Shown here: positions 1-7,982 of the stretch, in pieces
How positions within the stretch are numbered: the first letter of the stretch is position 1
Layout of the letters: every line of letters begins with the position of its first letter
Source: a virus
Virus record (IMG/VR): IMGVR_UViG_3300025009_000009
Location: 1-64,000 of that record
DNA: 64,000 nt
Reading direction: 5' to 3' (one strand)
The notes under the pieces: model-generated
Databases searched by the model: none
Told to the model about the DNA's origin: nothing
The model's input: the letters and a program-made list of their open reading frames with translations, nothing else
Translations under genes and position numbers: made by a program

Positions 1-369
1 AATGGTTATGCTTTGAAATATGTTGAACATCAAACTCCCGAATTATGTTTAGCTGCTGTTAATCAATATGGTTATGCTTTACAATTTGTTAAGCATCAAA
101 CAGAAGAAATATGTTTAGCTGCTGTTAAACAAAATGGTTATGCTTTGAAATATGTTAAACATCAGACAGAAGAAATATATTTAGCTGCTGTTAAAGAGAA
201 TGGTATGGCTTTACAATTTGTTAAACATCAAACAGAAGAAATATGTTTAGCTGCTGTTAAGGAAAATAGTTATGCTTTACGTTTGGTTAAACCAGAGATT
301 AAAACAGAAGAATTCTTATTACGTTGTTTAGAAAATAATATAGCTTGTATAAAATATATAGAAGTATAA
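1..369 (+). CDS. DUF4116-type repeat protein, 5' truncated
   Basis: The reading frame is open to the window edge, so the true start lies upstream; the TTG at 13 is inside a repeat and is not a start. The protein is built of about 24-residue repeats of the form 'E-[IL]-C-L-A-A-V-x-x-N-G-x-A-L-x-[YF]-V-[KE]-H-Q-T', matching what I know as DUF4116 repeats, ending in a non-repeat tail. Function is unknown; such repeats occur in Legionella, giant viruses and some phages. A second copy lies at 13745-14089 with a nearly identical 3' part. The next gene starts 1 nt after the stop. Confidence 0.75.
   Translation, partial: NGYALKYVEHQTPELCLAAVNQYGYALQFVKHQTEEICLAAVKQNGYALKYVKHQTEEIYLAAVKENGMALQFVKHQTEEICLAAVKENSYALRLVKPEIKTEEFLLRCLENNIACIKYIEV
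219..351 (+). repeat. Direct repeat copy A (133 bp, DUF4116 gene 3' part)
   Basis: This 133-bp segment recurs at 13936-14068 in the same orientation. I see one difference (GCTGCTG here, GCCGCTG there). It covers the last repeat unit and the C-terminal tail of the DUF4116-type gene. Confidence 0.9.
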
Positions 370-370
370 T

Positions 371-829
371 ATGAAAAATAAGAGAAAACTTAGACTTCTT
401 CTTAAATGGTTAGGTCCACTTAAACCTAGAATAGTATTCAAACCACTCAAAGGTATTTCTGGTTATATAAATGATACTTCAACTGTTATATATGTTAATA
501 ATAAAAAAGAAAGTTCTTCTTGGATTCTAACAACAATAATACATGAGTATATACATTTTCTAGCTAGTTTATATAACATAAAAGGGTATAAGTTTGAAGG
601 TAATTATATAGAAATTGCAAATCTAAATGATATGTTTAAAGTTGTAGATTTGATTAAATCTGATTTATTAATTGAAACACATACAGAATTATTAACTTTA
701 CTAATTTACATAGAATTTTGTAGACAACATGATATTGTTTGTGATAATATTAATTTTAGTAATTATTTAGATGCTAATGAAGATGATTTAATAGAGGATA
801 CATTTAAAAGAATTTATAAGGAAAAATAA
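371..829 (+). CDS. Putative zincin-type metalloprotease (HExxH)
   Basis: A 152-residue protein with a hydrophobic helix carrying H58-E59-Y60-I61-H62, the zinc-binding HExxH signature of zincin peptidases. A plausible third ligand lies about 40 residues on in an IETHTELL segment. The basic N-terminus has no signal peptide, so it should act in the cytoplasm. The family cannot be assigned more precisely; the layout recalls small SprT- or ImmA-like phage and host proteases. The start is the first ATG after the upstream gene. The stop overlaps the next start (TAATG), so the genes are translationally coupled. Confidence 0.55.
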   Translation: MKNKRKLRLLLKWLGPLKPRIVFKPLKGISGYINDTSTVIYVNNKKESSSWILTTIIHEYIHFLASLYNIKGYKFEGNYIEIANLNDMFKVVDLIKSDLLIETHTELLTLLIYIEFCRQHDIVCDNINFSNYLDANEDDLIEDTFKRIYKEK

Positions 830-1101
830 TGGAAAATGTAGTATATACTATTCTTATGTTAATAATTTTATGTTTATTTATGTTAGTGATTGTACCACAG
901 GAATATAGTCTTACATTTGTCTCACTTATTGTTATACAATTTATAATGATGATTTATATTATGATATTCTTTCCTGCACAAAATGATGACTTTTGTGTAA
1001 TAAATGTTGATGGTAAAGAAAAATTAATGTTATATAAACATATAATAGAAGATAAAACAATACATGATAAAGATAATATTTTATATTTAAAGATTAAATA
1101 A
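829..1101 (+). CDS. Small membrane protein
   Basis: A 90-residue protein whose first 50 residues form two hydrophobic stretches (about 5-22 and 30-48), followed by a polar, mostly charged tail. It most likely sits in the inner membrane with a cytoplasmic tail. Its start overlaps the previous stop. No family recognised. Confidence 0.6.
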   Translation: MENVVYTILMLIILCLFMLVIVPQEYSLTFVSLIVIQFIMMIYIMIFFPAQNDDFCVINVDGKEKLMLYKHIIEDKTIHDKDNILYLKIK

Positions 1102-1111
1102 GGAGATATCT

Positions 1112-1489
1112 ATGTCTAGAAAATTAATTAATTTTTCAGAATTAAAAAATGTTACTTTTAATGCTATTGATAACACAGATGATATTATAACATTTTATTG
1201 TGATAATGGTGATAGATACGAAATGTATCATGAACAAGATTGTTGTGAAAAGGTATATATTGAAGATATAAATGGTAACTTAGATGATTTATTGAATTCT
1301 CCTATTCTTTTAGCTGAAGAAACAACTAACAATGAAAATCCAAAAAATACTTATGATGATTCGTTTACTTGGACTTTCTATAAATTAGCAACAATAAAGG
1401 GTTATGTTGACATTCGTTGGTACGGTGAATCAAATGGATATTATTCAGAAAGTGTTGAAGTGTATAAAATTAGTAAGGAGAAGGAATAA
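1112..1489 (+). CDS. Hypothetical acidic protein
   Basis: A 125-residue acidic protein with a good ribosome site (AAGGAGATATCT before ATG). The C-terminal half is beta-rich and ends WTFYKLATIKGYVDIRWYGE, which looks like a compact fold. No recognised domain. The stop overlaps the next start (TAATG). Confidence 0.65.
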   Translation: MSRKLINFSELKNVTFNAIDNTDDIITFYCDNGDRYEMYHEQDCCEKVYIEDINGNLDDLLNSPILLAEETTNNENPKNTYDDSFTWTFYKLATIKGYVDIRWYGESNGYYSESVEVYKISKEKE

Positions 1490-1689
1490 TGAAAAATATT
1501 ATTAAAAAAATTCGATTATTAATTTTTAAAATAAAAATATGGTATAAACAACCAAGGTATTGTGACTATCCTGAAGCTGCTACTCCTCTTTTTGGATGTT
1601 GGGGATTATTATACAATAAAGATTTTCCAAAATGTTGTAAAGATTGTGAATTAAATAAAGATTTAAAAAAGGATGAATATGAAAGCTAG
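1489..1689 (+). CDS. Hypothetical Cys-rich small protein
   Basis: A 66-residue protein with a very basic N-terminal amphipathic helix. It then has a Cys-containing module (C-D-Y-P ... F-G-C-W ... C-C-K-D-C), a plausible metal-binding knuckle. An AAGGAGAAGG ribosome site overlaps the end of the previous gene. Function unknown. Confidence 0.6.
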   Translation: MKNIIKKIRLLIFKIKIWYKQPRYCDYPEAATPLFGCWGLLYNKDFPKCCKDCELNKDLKKDEYES

Positions 1690-1885
1690 AAATGGTGAAC
1701 ATTTTGATTACTATACTTGTGAAGATATAGAAAAAGAATTAACAAAAGAAGAATTAAAGCAATTTTCTAAGTGGATTAATGGACAAACTTGTGGTATAGT
1801 AGATAATCAATGTGTGTATTATAGTGAAGATGTTGAGAGATTTATAAGAATGGTTAGAAAAGGAATACCAACATATTTTGATTAA
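1679..1885 (+). CDS. Hypothetical protein
   Basis: About 68 residues, no recognised domain. An in-frame ATG also lies at 1673, but AAAGG is correctly spaced only for the ATG at 1679, so that start is preferred. It overlaps the end of the previous gene by 11 nt, a typical coupled arrangement. Confidence 0.6.
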   Translation: MKARNGEHFDYYTCEDIEKELTKEELKQFSKWINGQTCGIVDNQCVYYSEDVERFIRMVRKGIPTYFD

Positions 1886-1898
1886 GAAAGGACAAAGA

Positions 1899-2162
1899 AT
1901 GAAAATAATACTAACTCCTATAGAAGAAGTAATATTAGAAAAATTATTAAAAGGTGAGATTGTTGGAAATTTAACATATACAATAAACGAGTCAATTATA
2001 GATAGATGTCTAAAAGAACATGGAAAATGTTTAGGTATAGGACATACTGATGTTGTAAAGTGGAAAGAGGTTACAGAAAGATGGGTTGCTTTAGAAGAAG
2101 GAAAACATGAAGAATTTACAATAAATGGTAAAAAAGTTATGTTTCATGCTGTAAGATGGTAG
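1899..2162 (+). CDS. Hypothetical protein
   Basis: About 87 residues. The frame is open from a TTG at 1878, but AAAGGA lies at the right distance from the ATG at 1899, so I use that. A charged alpha/beta protein with an N-terminal helix (about residues 6-17) and a beta-rich C-terminal end. No family recognised. Confidence 0.6.
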   Translation: MKIILTPIEEVILEKLLKGEIVGNLTYTINESIIDRCLKEHGKCLGIGHTDVVKWKEVTERWVALEEGKHEEFTINGKKVMFHAVRW

Positions 2163-2194
2163 GATATAAATTATTTTAACAAAGAGATAAACTT

Positions 2195-2461
2195 ATGGAA
2201 ACATTAGGAATGGTATTATTTGGTATTGTCTTAATATGGTTAATTAGTATAGAATTTAGAATGGGTAATAATGAATTATTTGACAAATGGTTAAACAGTT
2301 CTATGTTTGAAGATCGATATGTATCTAAGTCTAATTTATTAGATTATATTTTAAGAAAAAATATAGTTGACTATCAAAAAGATTCGTGTAAAGATAGTAT
2401 AAAAGATTATAGCGAAAGAATACAAAATCTAGAGGAAACTATTAAAAAATTGGAAGAATAA
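2195..2461 (+). CDS. Membrane-anchored coiled-coil protein
   Basis: 88 residues: one N-terminal membrane segment (about 5-20), a polar linker, and a C-terminal heptad-type helix (ERIQNLEETIKKLEE). The topology resembles an i-spanin or other bitopic phage membrane protein. It sits in the early block rather than the lysis cassette, so a lysis role is doubtful. Confidence 0.55.
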   Translation: METLGMVLFGIVLIWLISIEFRMGNNELFDKWLNSSMFEDRYVSKSNLLDYILRKNIVDYQKDSCKDSIKDYSERIQNLEETIKKLEE

Positions 2462-2476
2462 TCAATAAGGATTTAT

Positions 2477-2920
2477 ATGCAAATATTTGCTACATATAAC
2501 TGTCCTATTAAATCTGCAAAATATCTAGATAACAAACGCGTTATTAAACAAGTTTTAGAATCAGCTCAATTACTTTCAAATGCAATACATTTAAATAATG
2601 GTGTTGGACCTTACAAATTAACCCACAGACACCATCCATTAACTATATCAGTAAAATCATCTAGAAGTAACTATAAATGGTTACTAGAGCATTTCTATGC
2701 TTTATGTAAGGAGTATACTAGAAGGTTTAACAAAGTACATAAATGTCGCTATTTGAGTACTTATTTTGAGACTAACGTAAACCTAATACCAGACAATGAA
2801 TTATATTTTGTTAACTGTACAGATTTTAAGGATATACAAGATGTACATTTAGCATACCGAATTTGCTTGAGAAAAAAATGGAAGAATGATATAATAAAAC
2901 CTAGATGGAGGAAAAAATGA
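2477..2920 (+). CDS. Phage protein of the family often labelled pyrimidine-dimer DNA glycosylase
   Basis: 147 residues. It has the conserved pattern of a common phage family: 'YLDNKRVIKQVLESAQLLS' at about 15-33, 'THRHHPLTI' near 49-57, and 'NYKWLLEH...EYTRRFNKVHK' near 65-88. Members are frequently annotated as pyrimidine-dimer DNA glycosylase, but I know of no proof of that activity for this branch. His-rich and Glu/Lys positions are conserved as in a small nuclease or glycosylase. The stop overlaps the next start (ATGA). Confidence 0.5.
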   Translation: MQIFATYNCPIKSAKYLDNKRVIKQVLESAQLLSNAIHLNNGVGPYKLTHRHHPLTISVKSSRSNYKWLLEHFYALCKEYTRRFNKVHKCRYLSTYFETNVNLIPDNELYFVNCTDFKDIQDVHLAYRICLRKKWKNDIIKPRWRKK

Positions 2921-3276
2921 GTTCAGGACTAAGTTGGGCATATGAACAGATAAAAGAAGAGGAAAGAAGTAATAAATTAACAGAAAAACAAAGACAAAAA
3001 GAAGCCGATGAAGAAAAAAAGAAGTGGTTAAGAACACAGGAAGTATTTGACCTTCAAAATGAACATAAAAATAGTGATGAATATAGAGAATCTTTAAAAC
3101 TTATTGAAGAGAAAAATTTAATTTTAACTATATTACAAGAAGATTATAATTTAAAAGTAAAAGAAATAAATAACAAATATTGGAAAAATATTGAAAATTT
3201 ACAAAACATAGCTAAAAATAAAAACAAAGAAGAGTATGAGAGAAAATTAGAGTTAATAAATAAAAAATATAAATAA
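2917..3276 (+). CDS. Highly charged coiled-coil protein
   Basis: About 119 residues, nearly all Glu/Lys/Arg/Asn/Leu, predicted to be one long coiled coil. An in-frame ATG at 2905 exists, but GGAGG lies between it and the ATG at 2917, which makes 2917 the real start. Function unknown; possibly a scaffold or inhibitor-type helical protein. Confidence 0.6.
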   Translation: MSSGLSWAYEQIKEEERSNKLTEKQRQKEADEEKKKWLRTQEVFDLQNEHKNSDEYRESLKLIEEKNLILTILQEDYNLKVKEINNKYWKNIENLQNIAKNKNKEEYERKLELINKKYK

Positions 3277-3295
3277 TCCATAGATGGAGGAAAAA

Positions 3296-3532
3296 ATGAA
3301 AAATTATAAAAAAGGAACAAAATTAAAGTTTGATAAAACAGGCTTAGAATTAAATGGTGGATATAATGCTAATTCTACATGTGAATTTATTTTTATAAAA
3401 AGTAGAATAGGAAGAATATATAATGTGGATTTTATGGATAAATATGGAAATGTTATACATTCAGATACAGAAGAAGATATTAAAGATTTAGAATTTGTAA
3501 CAACTCCTATACAATACTTTCCTTGGGGGTAA
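3296..3532 (+). CDS. Hypothetical protein
   Basis: About 78 residues. The translation start region (TAGATGGAGGAAAAAATGA) is identical over 19 nt to that of the gene at 2917. The first ATG (3284) lies before the GGAGG, so 3296 is the start. The sequence looks like a small beta-barrel (KKGTKLKFDK...FIFIKSRIGRIYNVDFMDKYG), similar in feel to SH3-like modules. Unassigned. Confidence 0.6.
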   Translation: MKNYKKGTKLKFDKTGLELNGGYNANSTCEFIFIKSRIGRIYNVDFMDKYGNVIHSDTEEDIKDLEFVTTPIQYFPWG

Positions 3533-3534
3533 AT

Positions 3535-3714
3535 ATGATTGTTTCTTGTTGGATTTTATATTTTAATTTAATGTCATTATTACCTTTTAATGATTATACT
3601 ATGTTAACAAAAATGTATATTATGAATAAAGATGAAAAAATAATTGTTACTGAAATATTATTTCTATATCAATCTAATTATGTAATAGAAAGTAAAGATA
3701 TGTTTTGTTATTGA
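3535..3714 (+). CDS. Small hydrophobic protein
   Basis: About 59 residues. The frame is open from a TTG at 3523, but the GGGGG ribosome site fits the ATG at 3535. The N-terminal 20 residues are hydrophobic, suggesting a membrane anchor or buried strand. No family recognised. Confidence 0.5.
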   Translation: MIVSCWILYFNLMSLLPFNDYTMLTKMYIMNKDEKIIVTEILFLYQSNYVIESKDMFCY

Positions 3715-3745
3715 TAAGTACATTAAATTATAATTAGGGGTATTT

Positions 3746-3973
3746 ATGGGTAAAGATGGATGTGGAGGAGCTGTAGGAACTGAAGTTAGATATCAGAAAA
3801 TAGATATTGTATATATAGTTTTATATGATGGATATCTTGTTGAAGTATTTAGCACAAAAGAATTAGCTAATCAATTTATAAATTATTTAGTAAATGAAGA
3901 TTATGAATATAAATCTTATCATAAAGATGGTTTTGATATAGTGGAAAAATATATAAGGGAGGATTTACCATGA
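3746..3973 (+). CDS. Hypothetical protein
   Basis: 75 residues with an AGGGG ribosome site. It starts with a Gly/Cys-containing stretch (GKDGCGGAVG), then a beta-beta-alpha layout (IVYIVLYDGYLVEVFSTKELANQF) seen in several tiny genes of this block, including 4239 and 10787. Possibly these small genes share one fold. Overlaps the next start (ATGA). Confidence 0.55.
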   Translation: MGKDGCGGAVGTEVRYQKIDIVYIVLYDGYLVEVFSTKELANQFINYLVNEDYEYKSYHKDGFDIVEKYIREDLP

Positions 3974-4242
3974 AAGTAACTCTTAAAGATAGATTTGGAT
4001 TCACTAAAATTTATAAAGATAAATATATCAAACATGTTATTAAAAAAGGAAATTTATTAACATATGAGATAAGATATCCTTATATTGATAAAGATTCTAT
4101 ATTGGAATCAAATGAAGTATTTATTAGACCATATTCCATTTTAGAATCAAATGAAAATTATAAGGTCTTAATTTTTGTTTGGGATAGAATAAGTAATTTA
4201 GAAGATAAAAAGATAACTTTTATAGAAAAGGATTTACTATGA
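3970..4242 (+). CDS. Hypothetical protein
   Basis: 90 residues, beta-rich, with a short internal duplication (DSILESNEVF and YSILESNENY, about residues 41-62). Translationally coupled to the genes on both sides by ATGA overlaps. No recognised domain. Confidence 0.6.
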   Translation: MKVTLKDRFGFTKIYKDKYIKHVIKKGNLLTYEIRYPYIDKDSILESNEVFIRPYSILESNENYKVLIFVWDRISNLEDKKITFIEKDLL

Positions 4243-4415
4243 AATATTTTGTGGCATACAACGCTAGTCCTGGTAATCTTTTAGCAAATTACGAAGGACA
4301 TCTATCTGTAGAATTTAGTTCTTTTGAAGAAGCATATGAGTTTGCTATAAAAACTAAAGGAATTATTTATAAAGGAATTGCTATTGTAGATAAATCTATA
4401 GAAATAAAGGAATAA
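4239..4415 (+). CDS. Small protein, beta-beta-alpha type
   Basis: 58 residues beginning MKYFVAYNASPGNLL, with a central helix SFEEAYEFAIKTKG. ATGA overlap with the previous gene supports real translation. The layout (two strands, then FEEA helix, then strands) resembles the genes at 10787 and 3746. Function unknown. Confidence 0.55.
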   Translation: MKYFVAYNASPGNLLANYEGHLSVEFSSFEEAYEFAIKTKGIIYKGIAIVDKSIEIKE

Positions 4416-4416
4416 C

Positions 4417-4539
4417 ATGAAAACAACAAAAGAAATTAAAAATTTAGAATTAAAAAAGGAAAAATTAAATGGGTATAATATATTTTATAATGGTTTTATT
4501 TTAAAATATAAAATTGGTTATAAACAAAACTTGGTTTAA
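4417..4539 (+). CDS. Tiny hypothetical protein
   Basis: 40 residues, Lys/Asn/Tyr-rich, starting 1 nt after the previous stop; AAAGGAATAAC serves as ribosome site. Supported only by its position in a gene-dense operon. Confidence 0.4.
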   Translation: MKTTKEIKNLELKKEKLNGYNIFYNGFILKYKIGYKQNLV

Positions 4540-4551
4540 TATGGTGAAGTA

Positions 4552-4677
4552 ATGATGTGTTATATTATACTTTTAGTAGTGGGTGTGTTTTTTATTAAAG
4601 TAATACACTATTACTTTTTTCATTATGAATATAAGATAGATAAAGTTAGAAAATATATAAAGAAAAGGAGTAGTTAA
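4552..4677 (+). CDS. Tiny membrane protein
   Basis: 41 residues: one hydrophobic segment (YIILLVVGVFFIKVI) followed by a basic tail. Its stop overlaps the start of the next gene (TAATG). No good ribosome site is visible, so the start is uncertain. Confidence 0.45.
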   Translation: MMCYIILLVVGVFFIKVIHYYFFHYEYKIDKVRKYIKKRSS

Positions 4678-4925
4678 TGAAAAATATTGTTAAAAAAATT
4701 ATATTAAAATCTTATATAAAATTTGCATATCATAATTTACATTGGTTATCTGGTAGTGATTCTTATATTAAAGTTTACATATATAAGTTTTTATTTAACT
4801 GTTTTAAAATTAAAAAACATATAGATTTTGAAAGATGGTGTGTTTGGTTTAATCCTAAAAAGATAAATAGATATTATAAAAAAACTATGAATATTAATTT
4901 AAAACTTACTAGTGACTTTATATAA
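4677..4925 (+). CDS. Hypothetical basic protein
   Basis: 82 residues, rich in Lys, aromatic and Trp residues (NLHWLSGSDSY, FERWCVWFNPKK). It has a good AAAAGGAG ribosome site. Possibly nucleic-acid binding from charge alone; no family recognised. Confidence 0.55.
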   Translation: MKNIVKKIILKSYIKFAYHNLHWLSGSDSYIKVYIYKFLFNCFKIKKHIDFERWCVWFNPKKINRYYKKTMNINLKLTSDFI

Positions 4926-4930
4926 AAGGA

Positions 4931-5017
4931 ATGCTTGATAATAATCCAAATTTAACATATAATGAAGCATATATAATAATCTTTAACAAAGGTTTATATG
5001 TTATACAAAATACTTAA
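4931..5017 (+). CDS. Possible leader peptide before DNA polymerase
   Basis: A 28-residue frame (MLDNNPNLTYNEAYIIIF...) with an AAAAGGA ribosome site. It runs 20 nt into the polymerase gene in another frame. It may be a short coupled leader peptide or chance. Confidence 0.3.
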   Translation: MLDNNPNLTYNEAYIIIFNKGLYVIQNT

Positions 5018-6770
5018 AAGTGAATACCAAGACTTCCTAGACTATCTTAAAGACACTTCAATCAAATCATTTACAGAAAATTCAATACTTACGTTAGATA
5101 ATAACGAATACATATTTGAAGACATATCACAGTTTAATGAATTAAAGAATCCTAAAAAGAAAGATAACTCACAATTAAATGATACAACTATGTATAACAA
5201 GTGTCAATTAAATGACACAACTGATATAACTACGTCGATTGATAAAGATTTAATCTATGGTAAAGATCCAACTGAACGTATTGTTAATATATCTATCGAT
5301 GATAATTTGGTATATATCTATAGAGAATTAGAAGATGGTACAATAGATACTCAGGTTAAACAAGCTAACTACTGGATTATTGGTGCATCTAAGCCTGCTG
5401 GTAAGTATATTACTTTAGAAGGAAGTCAACCATATAAATACTTAAAAGAATATTCAGACTATGAAGATTATAAAGTAGCTAGAATTAACTGTTATAAGAA
5501 GAAGTCTGATGTATATTCTATATCTAATTTAGTTGAAAGTTACATGGTTAGAAATGGTTATACATATTTTAAGGGAATGAAGATTAGTGAAGTTTCTGTA
5601 CTTTCGTTTGATATTGAAACTACAGGATTAGATCCAAAGCTTGATGATGCTAGAGTGTTACTGATTTCCAATACTTATAGGAATAACAAAGGTGTGATAA
5701 CTAGGAAGTTGTTTAGTTTAGATGACTATGAGAATGATGCTGAGATGATCGAGGATTGGTGTTCTTGGGTGAGGAAAATGAATGCTAGTATATTACTAGG
5801 TCACAATATTTTTTCTTTTGACCTACCTTATTTAAACCATCGTGGAGGAGGGTTAGAACTAGGAAGAGATGATAGTTACTTAACTTTCGAAGAAAGACCA
5901 TCGAATCTAAGAGTTGATGGTAGTCAACAGTATACTTATTTTAAGGTACATATACAAGGAAGGGAATTGCTGGATACTTGGTTTTTATCGATAAAGTATG
6001 ATATACAACGAAAGTATCCTAATTATAAACTAAAAGATATTATAGAATTTGAAGGATTAACACAAAAAGACAGACAGTTTTATGATGCTAGTAAAATAAA
6101 AGATAATTGGCATCTTCCAGAAGAAAGAGTTAAGATTAAGGCGTACTGTATAAGTGATAGTGACGATAGTTTAAAATTGTTCGATTTAATGGGACCATCT
6201 TTTTTTTACTTTACAATTCACTGTCCTAAACCTTTTCAATTAATGTTGGAAAGCGCCTCTGGATCACAAATCAATAGTATGATGGTTAGAAGTTATTTAC
6301 AAATTAATAAATCATTACCAAAAACCACAGAACTATCCCCAGTACAAGGTGCCATAAGTTTCGGACTGCCTAAATTTAGATGCAACGTGTTAAAATTAGA
6401 TTTTTCTGGGCTTTACCCCTCAATAATACGAACTTGGCAATTATATGATCCAATAAAAGATCCAAATAGAAATTTCCTAAAGTTAACCGATTATTTTGCT
6501 GAAGAAAGATTAAAACATAAGAAAATAGCAAAAGATACTGATGATAAATACTATAAAGATTTGGAACAAATGGAAAAACAGACAGCAAATTCAATGTATG
6601 GTATGTTGAATTGTCAAGGATTATTATTCAATAATAGTTTAATCGCTGGTGAAATAACAAGAAATGCTAGAGAATTATTAAATAAAATAACACTATTTTT
6701 TACATCAATTGATATAAATAAATGGAAGGAAAAATTAGATACTGAATCCGAAGAAGTTGAAAATGAGTAG
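4998..6770 (+). CDS. DNA polymerase family B, N-terminal part (exonuclease and motifs A, B)
   Basis: 590 residues. A 3'-5' proofreading exonuclease domain is complete: ExoI FDIETTG (D205, E207), ExoII GHNIFSFD (about 269-275), ExoIII YCISDSDD (Y383, D387). The palm starts with motif A KLDFSGLYPS (D468) and continues to motif B KQTANSMYG (K527 to G535). The frame then stops at 6770, before motif C. The missing catalytic Asp pair is encoded by the next gene, 32 nt downstream in another frame, so the two products must assemble into one replicative polymerase. The N-terminal 190 residues are less conserved and contain a short repeat (QLNDTT twice). Confidence 0.93.
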   Translation: MLYKILKSEYQDFLDYLKDTSIKSFTENSILTLDNNEYIFEDISQFNELKNPKKKDNSQLNDTTMYNKCQLNDTTDITTSIDKDLIYGKDPTERIVNISIDDNLVYIYRELEDGTIDTQVKQANYWIIGASKPAGKYITLEGSQPYKYLKEYSDYEDYKVARINCYKKKSDVYSISNLVESYMVRNGYTYFKGMKISEVSVLSFDIETTGLDPKLDDARVLLISNTYRNNKGVITRKLFSLDDYENDAEMIEDWCSWVRKMNASILLGHNIFSFDLPYLNHRGGGLELGRDDSYLTFEERPSNLRVDGSQQYTYFKVHIQGRELLDTWFLSIKYDIQRKYPNYKLKDIIEFEGLTQKDRQFYDASKIKDNWHLPEERVKIKAYCISDSDDSLKLFDLMGPSFFYFTIHCPKPFQLMLESASGSQINSMMVRSYLQINKSLPKTTELSPVQGAISFGLPKFRCNVLKLDFSGLYPSIIRTWQLYDPIKDPNRNFLKLTDYFAEERLKHKKIAKDTDDKYYKDLEQMEKQTANSMYGMLNCQGLLFNNSLIAGEITRNARELLNKITLFFTSIDINKWKEKLDTESEEVENE

Positions 6771-6802
6771 GTATTAATAATCAAATATATGGTGGTATCA
6801 TT

Positions 6803-7516
6803 ATGATAAAAAAATATAATTTTGAATTAGTTAACTGTGATACTGATAGTATCAGTATTTGTAATTACGATCAAAGTAAAATAACAAAAGAAACCCAAAT
6901 ATTAATGTTAGAAGAAATTAATAAACTATTACCAGGAAAAGTTATATTAGATCACGATGGTTATTTTCCTAAATTCCTAGTTATTAGATCAAAAAACTAT
7001 GTGATGGTTAAAGAAGATGGTAAAATAAAATACAAAGGCAGCTCAATTTTAGACAAAAAAAGAGAGCTAAGTACCCGAAATCTCATGAATGAAATCATTT
7101 CTTCCATCTTAGAAAACGATATTAACTACGACTTAATCAATGCTATCTATGAAAAATACATAATAGAAGCCAACAACGTTACTGACATCAATCAATGGGC
7201 TGTTAAACGTACATACACCAAAGCAATCATGACTAGTGAAAGAACTAATGAATCTAAGGTGCGTGATGCTCTTAAAGATGAAACAATGTCTGAGGGTGAC
7301 AGGTTCTATATTTATACAAGTAAAGGTAATACTGTGAAACTAACAAAACATTGGGTTAAAGGTGACGAAGATTGCGAAAAGCTAACAAAACGCGTGTTTG
7401 ATACGTTAAACATTTTTAAAGAAATACTTGACATGTCTAAATTTACGAAGTATCATTTAAAGACTAAACGAAAAGAATTGGAGAAATTACTAAATGAAAA
7501 TGCAACAATTTTATAA
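6803..7516 (+). CDS. DNA polymerase family B, C-terminal part (motif C, thumb)
   Basis: 237 residues beginning with 12 residues and then motif C, C-DTDS (D13, D15), the second metal-binding pair of family B polymerases. A lysine-rich KSKNYVMV-type segment and the thumb follow. It has its own ATG but only a weak upstream GGTGG, so its start may depend on coupling to the first part. Codon use and protein sequence show no decay. I read this as a functional split polymerase; an unrecognised frameshift or an error near 6770 is the alternative. Confidence 0.9.
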   Translation: MIKKYNFELVNCDTDSISICNYDQSKITKETQILMLEEINKLLPGKVILDHDGYFPKFLVIRSKNYVMVKEDGKIKYKGSSILDKKRELSTRNLMNEIISSILENDINYDLINAIYEKYIIEANNVTDINQWAVKRTYTKAIMTSERTNESKVRDALKDETMSEGDRFYIYTSKGNTVKLTKHWVKGDEDCEKLTKRVFDTLNIFKEILDMSKFTKYHLKTKRKELEKLLNENATIL

Positions 7517-7670
7517 TATTATAGTAACAATATGCCTTATAATAGCAATATATACTATTTTAAATCTTAACAAAAGTTATATAGAATTAGCACAAAAATA
7601 TAATAATCTTTATATGTGCACATTTAATATTACGGAAATTGAACCTAAAGAATGGTGTGAAAATATTTAA
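7494..7670 (+). CDS. Small membrane protein
   Basis: 58 residues with one N-terminal membrane segment (IIVTICLIIAIYTIL) and an outward polar tail with two Cys. It begins inside the 3' end of the polymerase gene in another frame. The bitopic topology could fit a spanin or inhibitor peptide; no family recognised. Confidence 0.5.
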   Translation: MKMQQFYNIIVTICLIIAIYTILNLNKSYIELAQKYNNLYMCTFNITEIEPKEWCENI

Positions 7671-7680
7671 TGGGGGTTAA

Positions 7681-7905
7681 ATGTTATTAAAATTTAAAAA
7701 TGTTAAAAATAAAACAATATTAATAGATTCTAAGGATACTTTTTTAAAAAGTTATAAAAATAAAGGATCATATTTTATTATTTCCTTAAAATTTAATAAA
7801 GAATGGAAAATAACGAGATATTTTTTTATAAAAATGTATAATTCCAAAATGAATACAGAATTTACTTCTATAAAACAAATATATTTAAATGATAATATTA
7901 AATAA
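7681..7905 (+). CDS. Hypothetical basic protein
   Basis: 74 residues, Lys/Phe-rich, with a GGGGG ribosome site 6 nt before the ATG. Several beta strands are likely. The 77 nt downstream of it hold no gene that I can support. Confidence 0.5.
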   Translation: MLLKFKNVKNKTILIDSKDTFLKSYKNKGSYFIISLKFNKEWKITRYFFIKMYNSKMNTEFTSIKQIYLNDNIK

Positions 7906-7982
7906 GTTTACAAAATACCATTTAATGAATAAATATTTCCGATGAAATAGAGTAATTATTTACGATAACTTAGAGAAAATAT

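Noticed and set aside
13-369. Left-edge gene starting at TTG 13
   Set aside because: The codon lies inside a repeat unit (NGYALKYV); the frame is simply open to the edge.
1-369. CRISPR-like array at the left edge and at 13745
   Set aside because: The repeats are in-frame coding (DUF4116) and have no spacers of constant length.
4931-5017. CTTGATAA at 4933 as a seventh late-promoter site
   Set aside because: Only the short core matches and it lies in a plus-strand operon with no minus gene downstream.
6771-6802. Intein or intron in the polymerase gap
   Set aside because: 32 nt is too short for either, and no intein blocks surround it.
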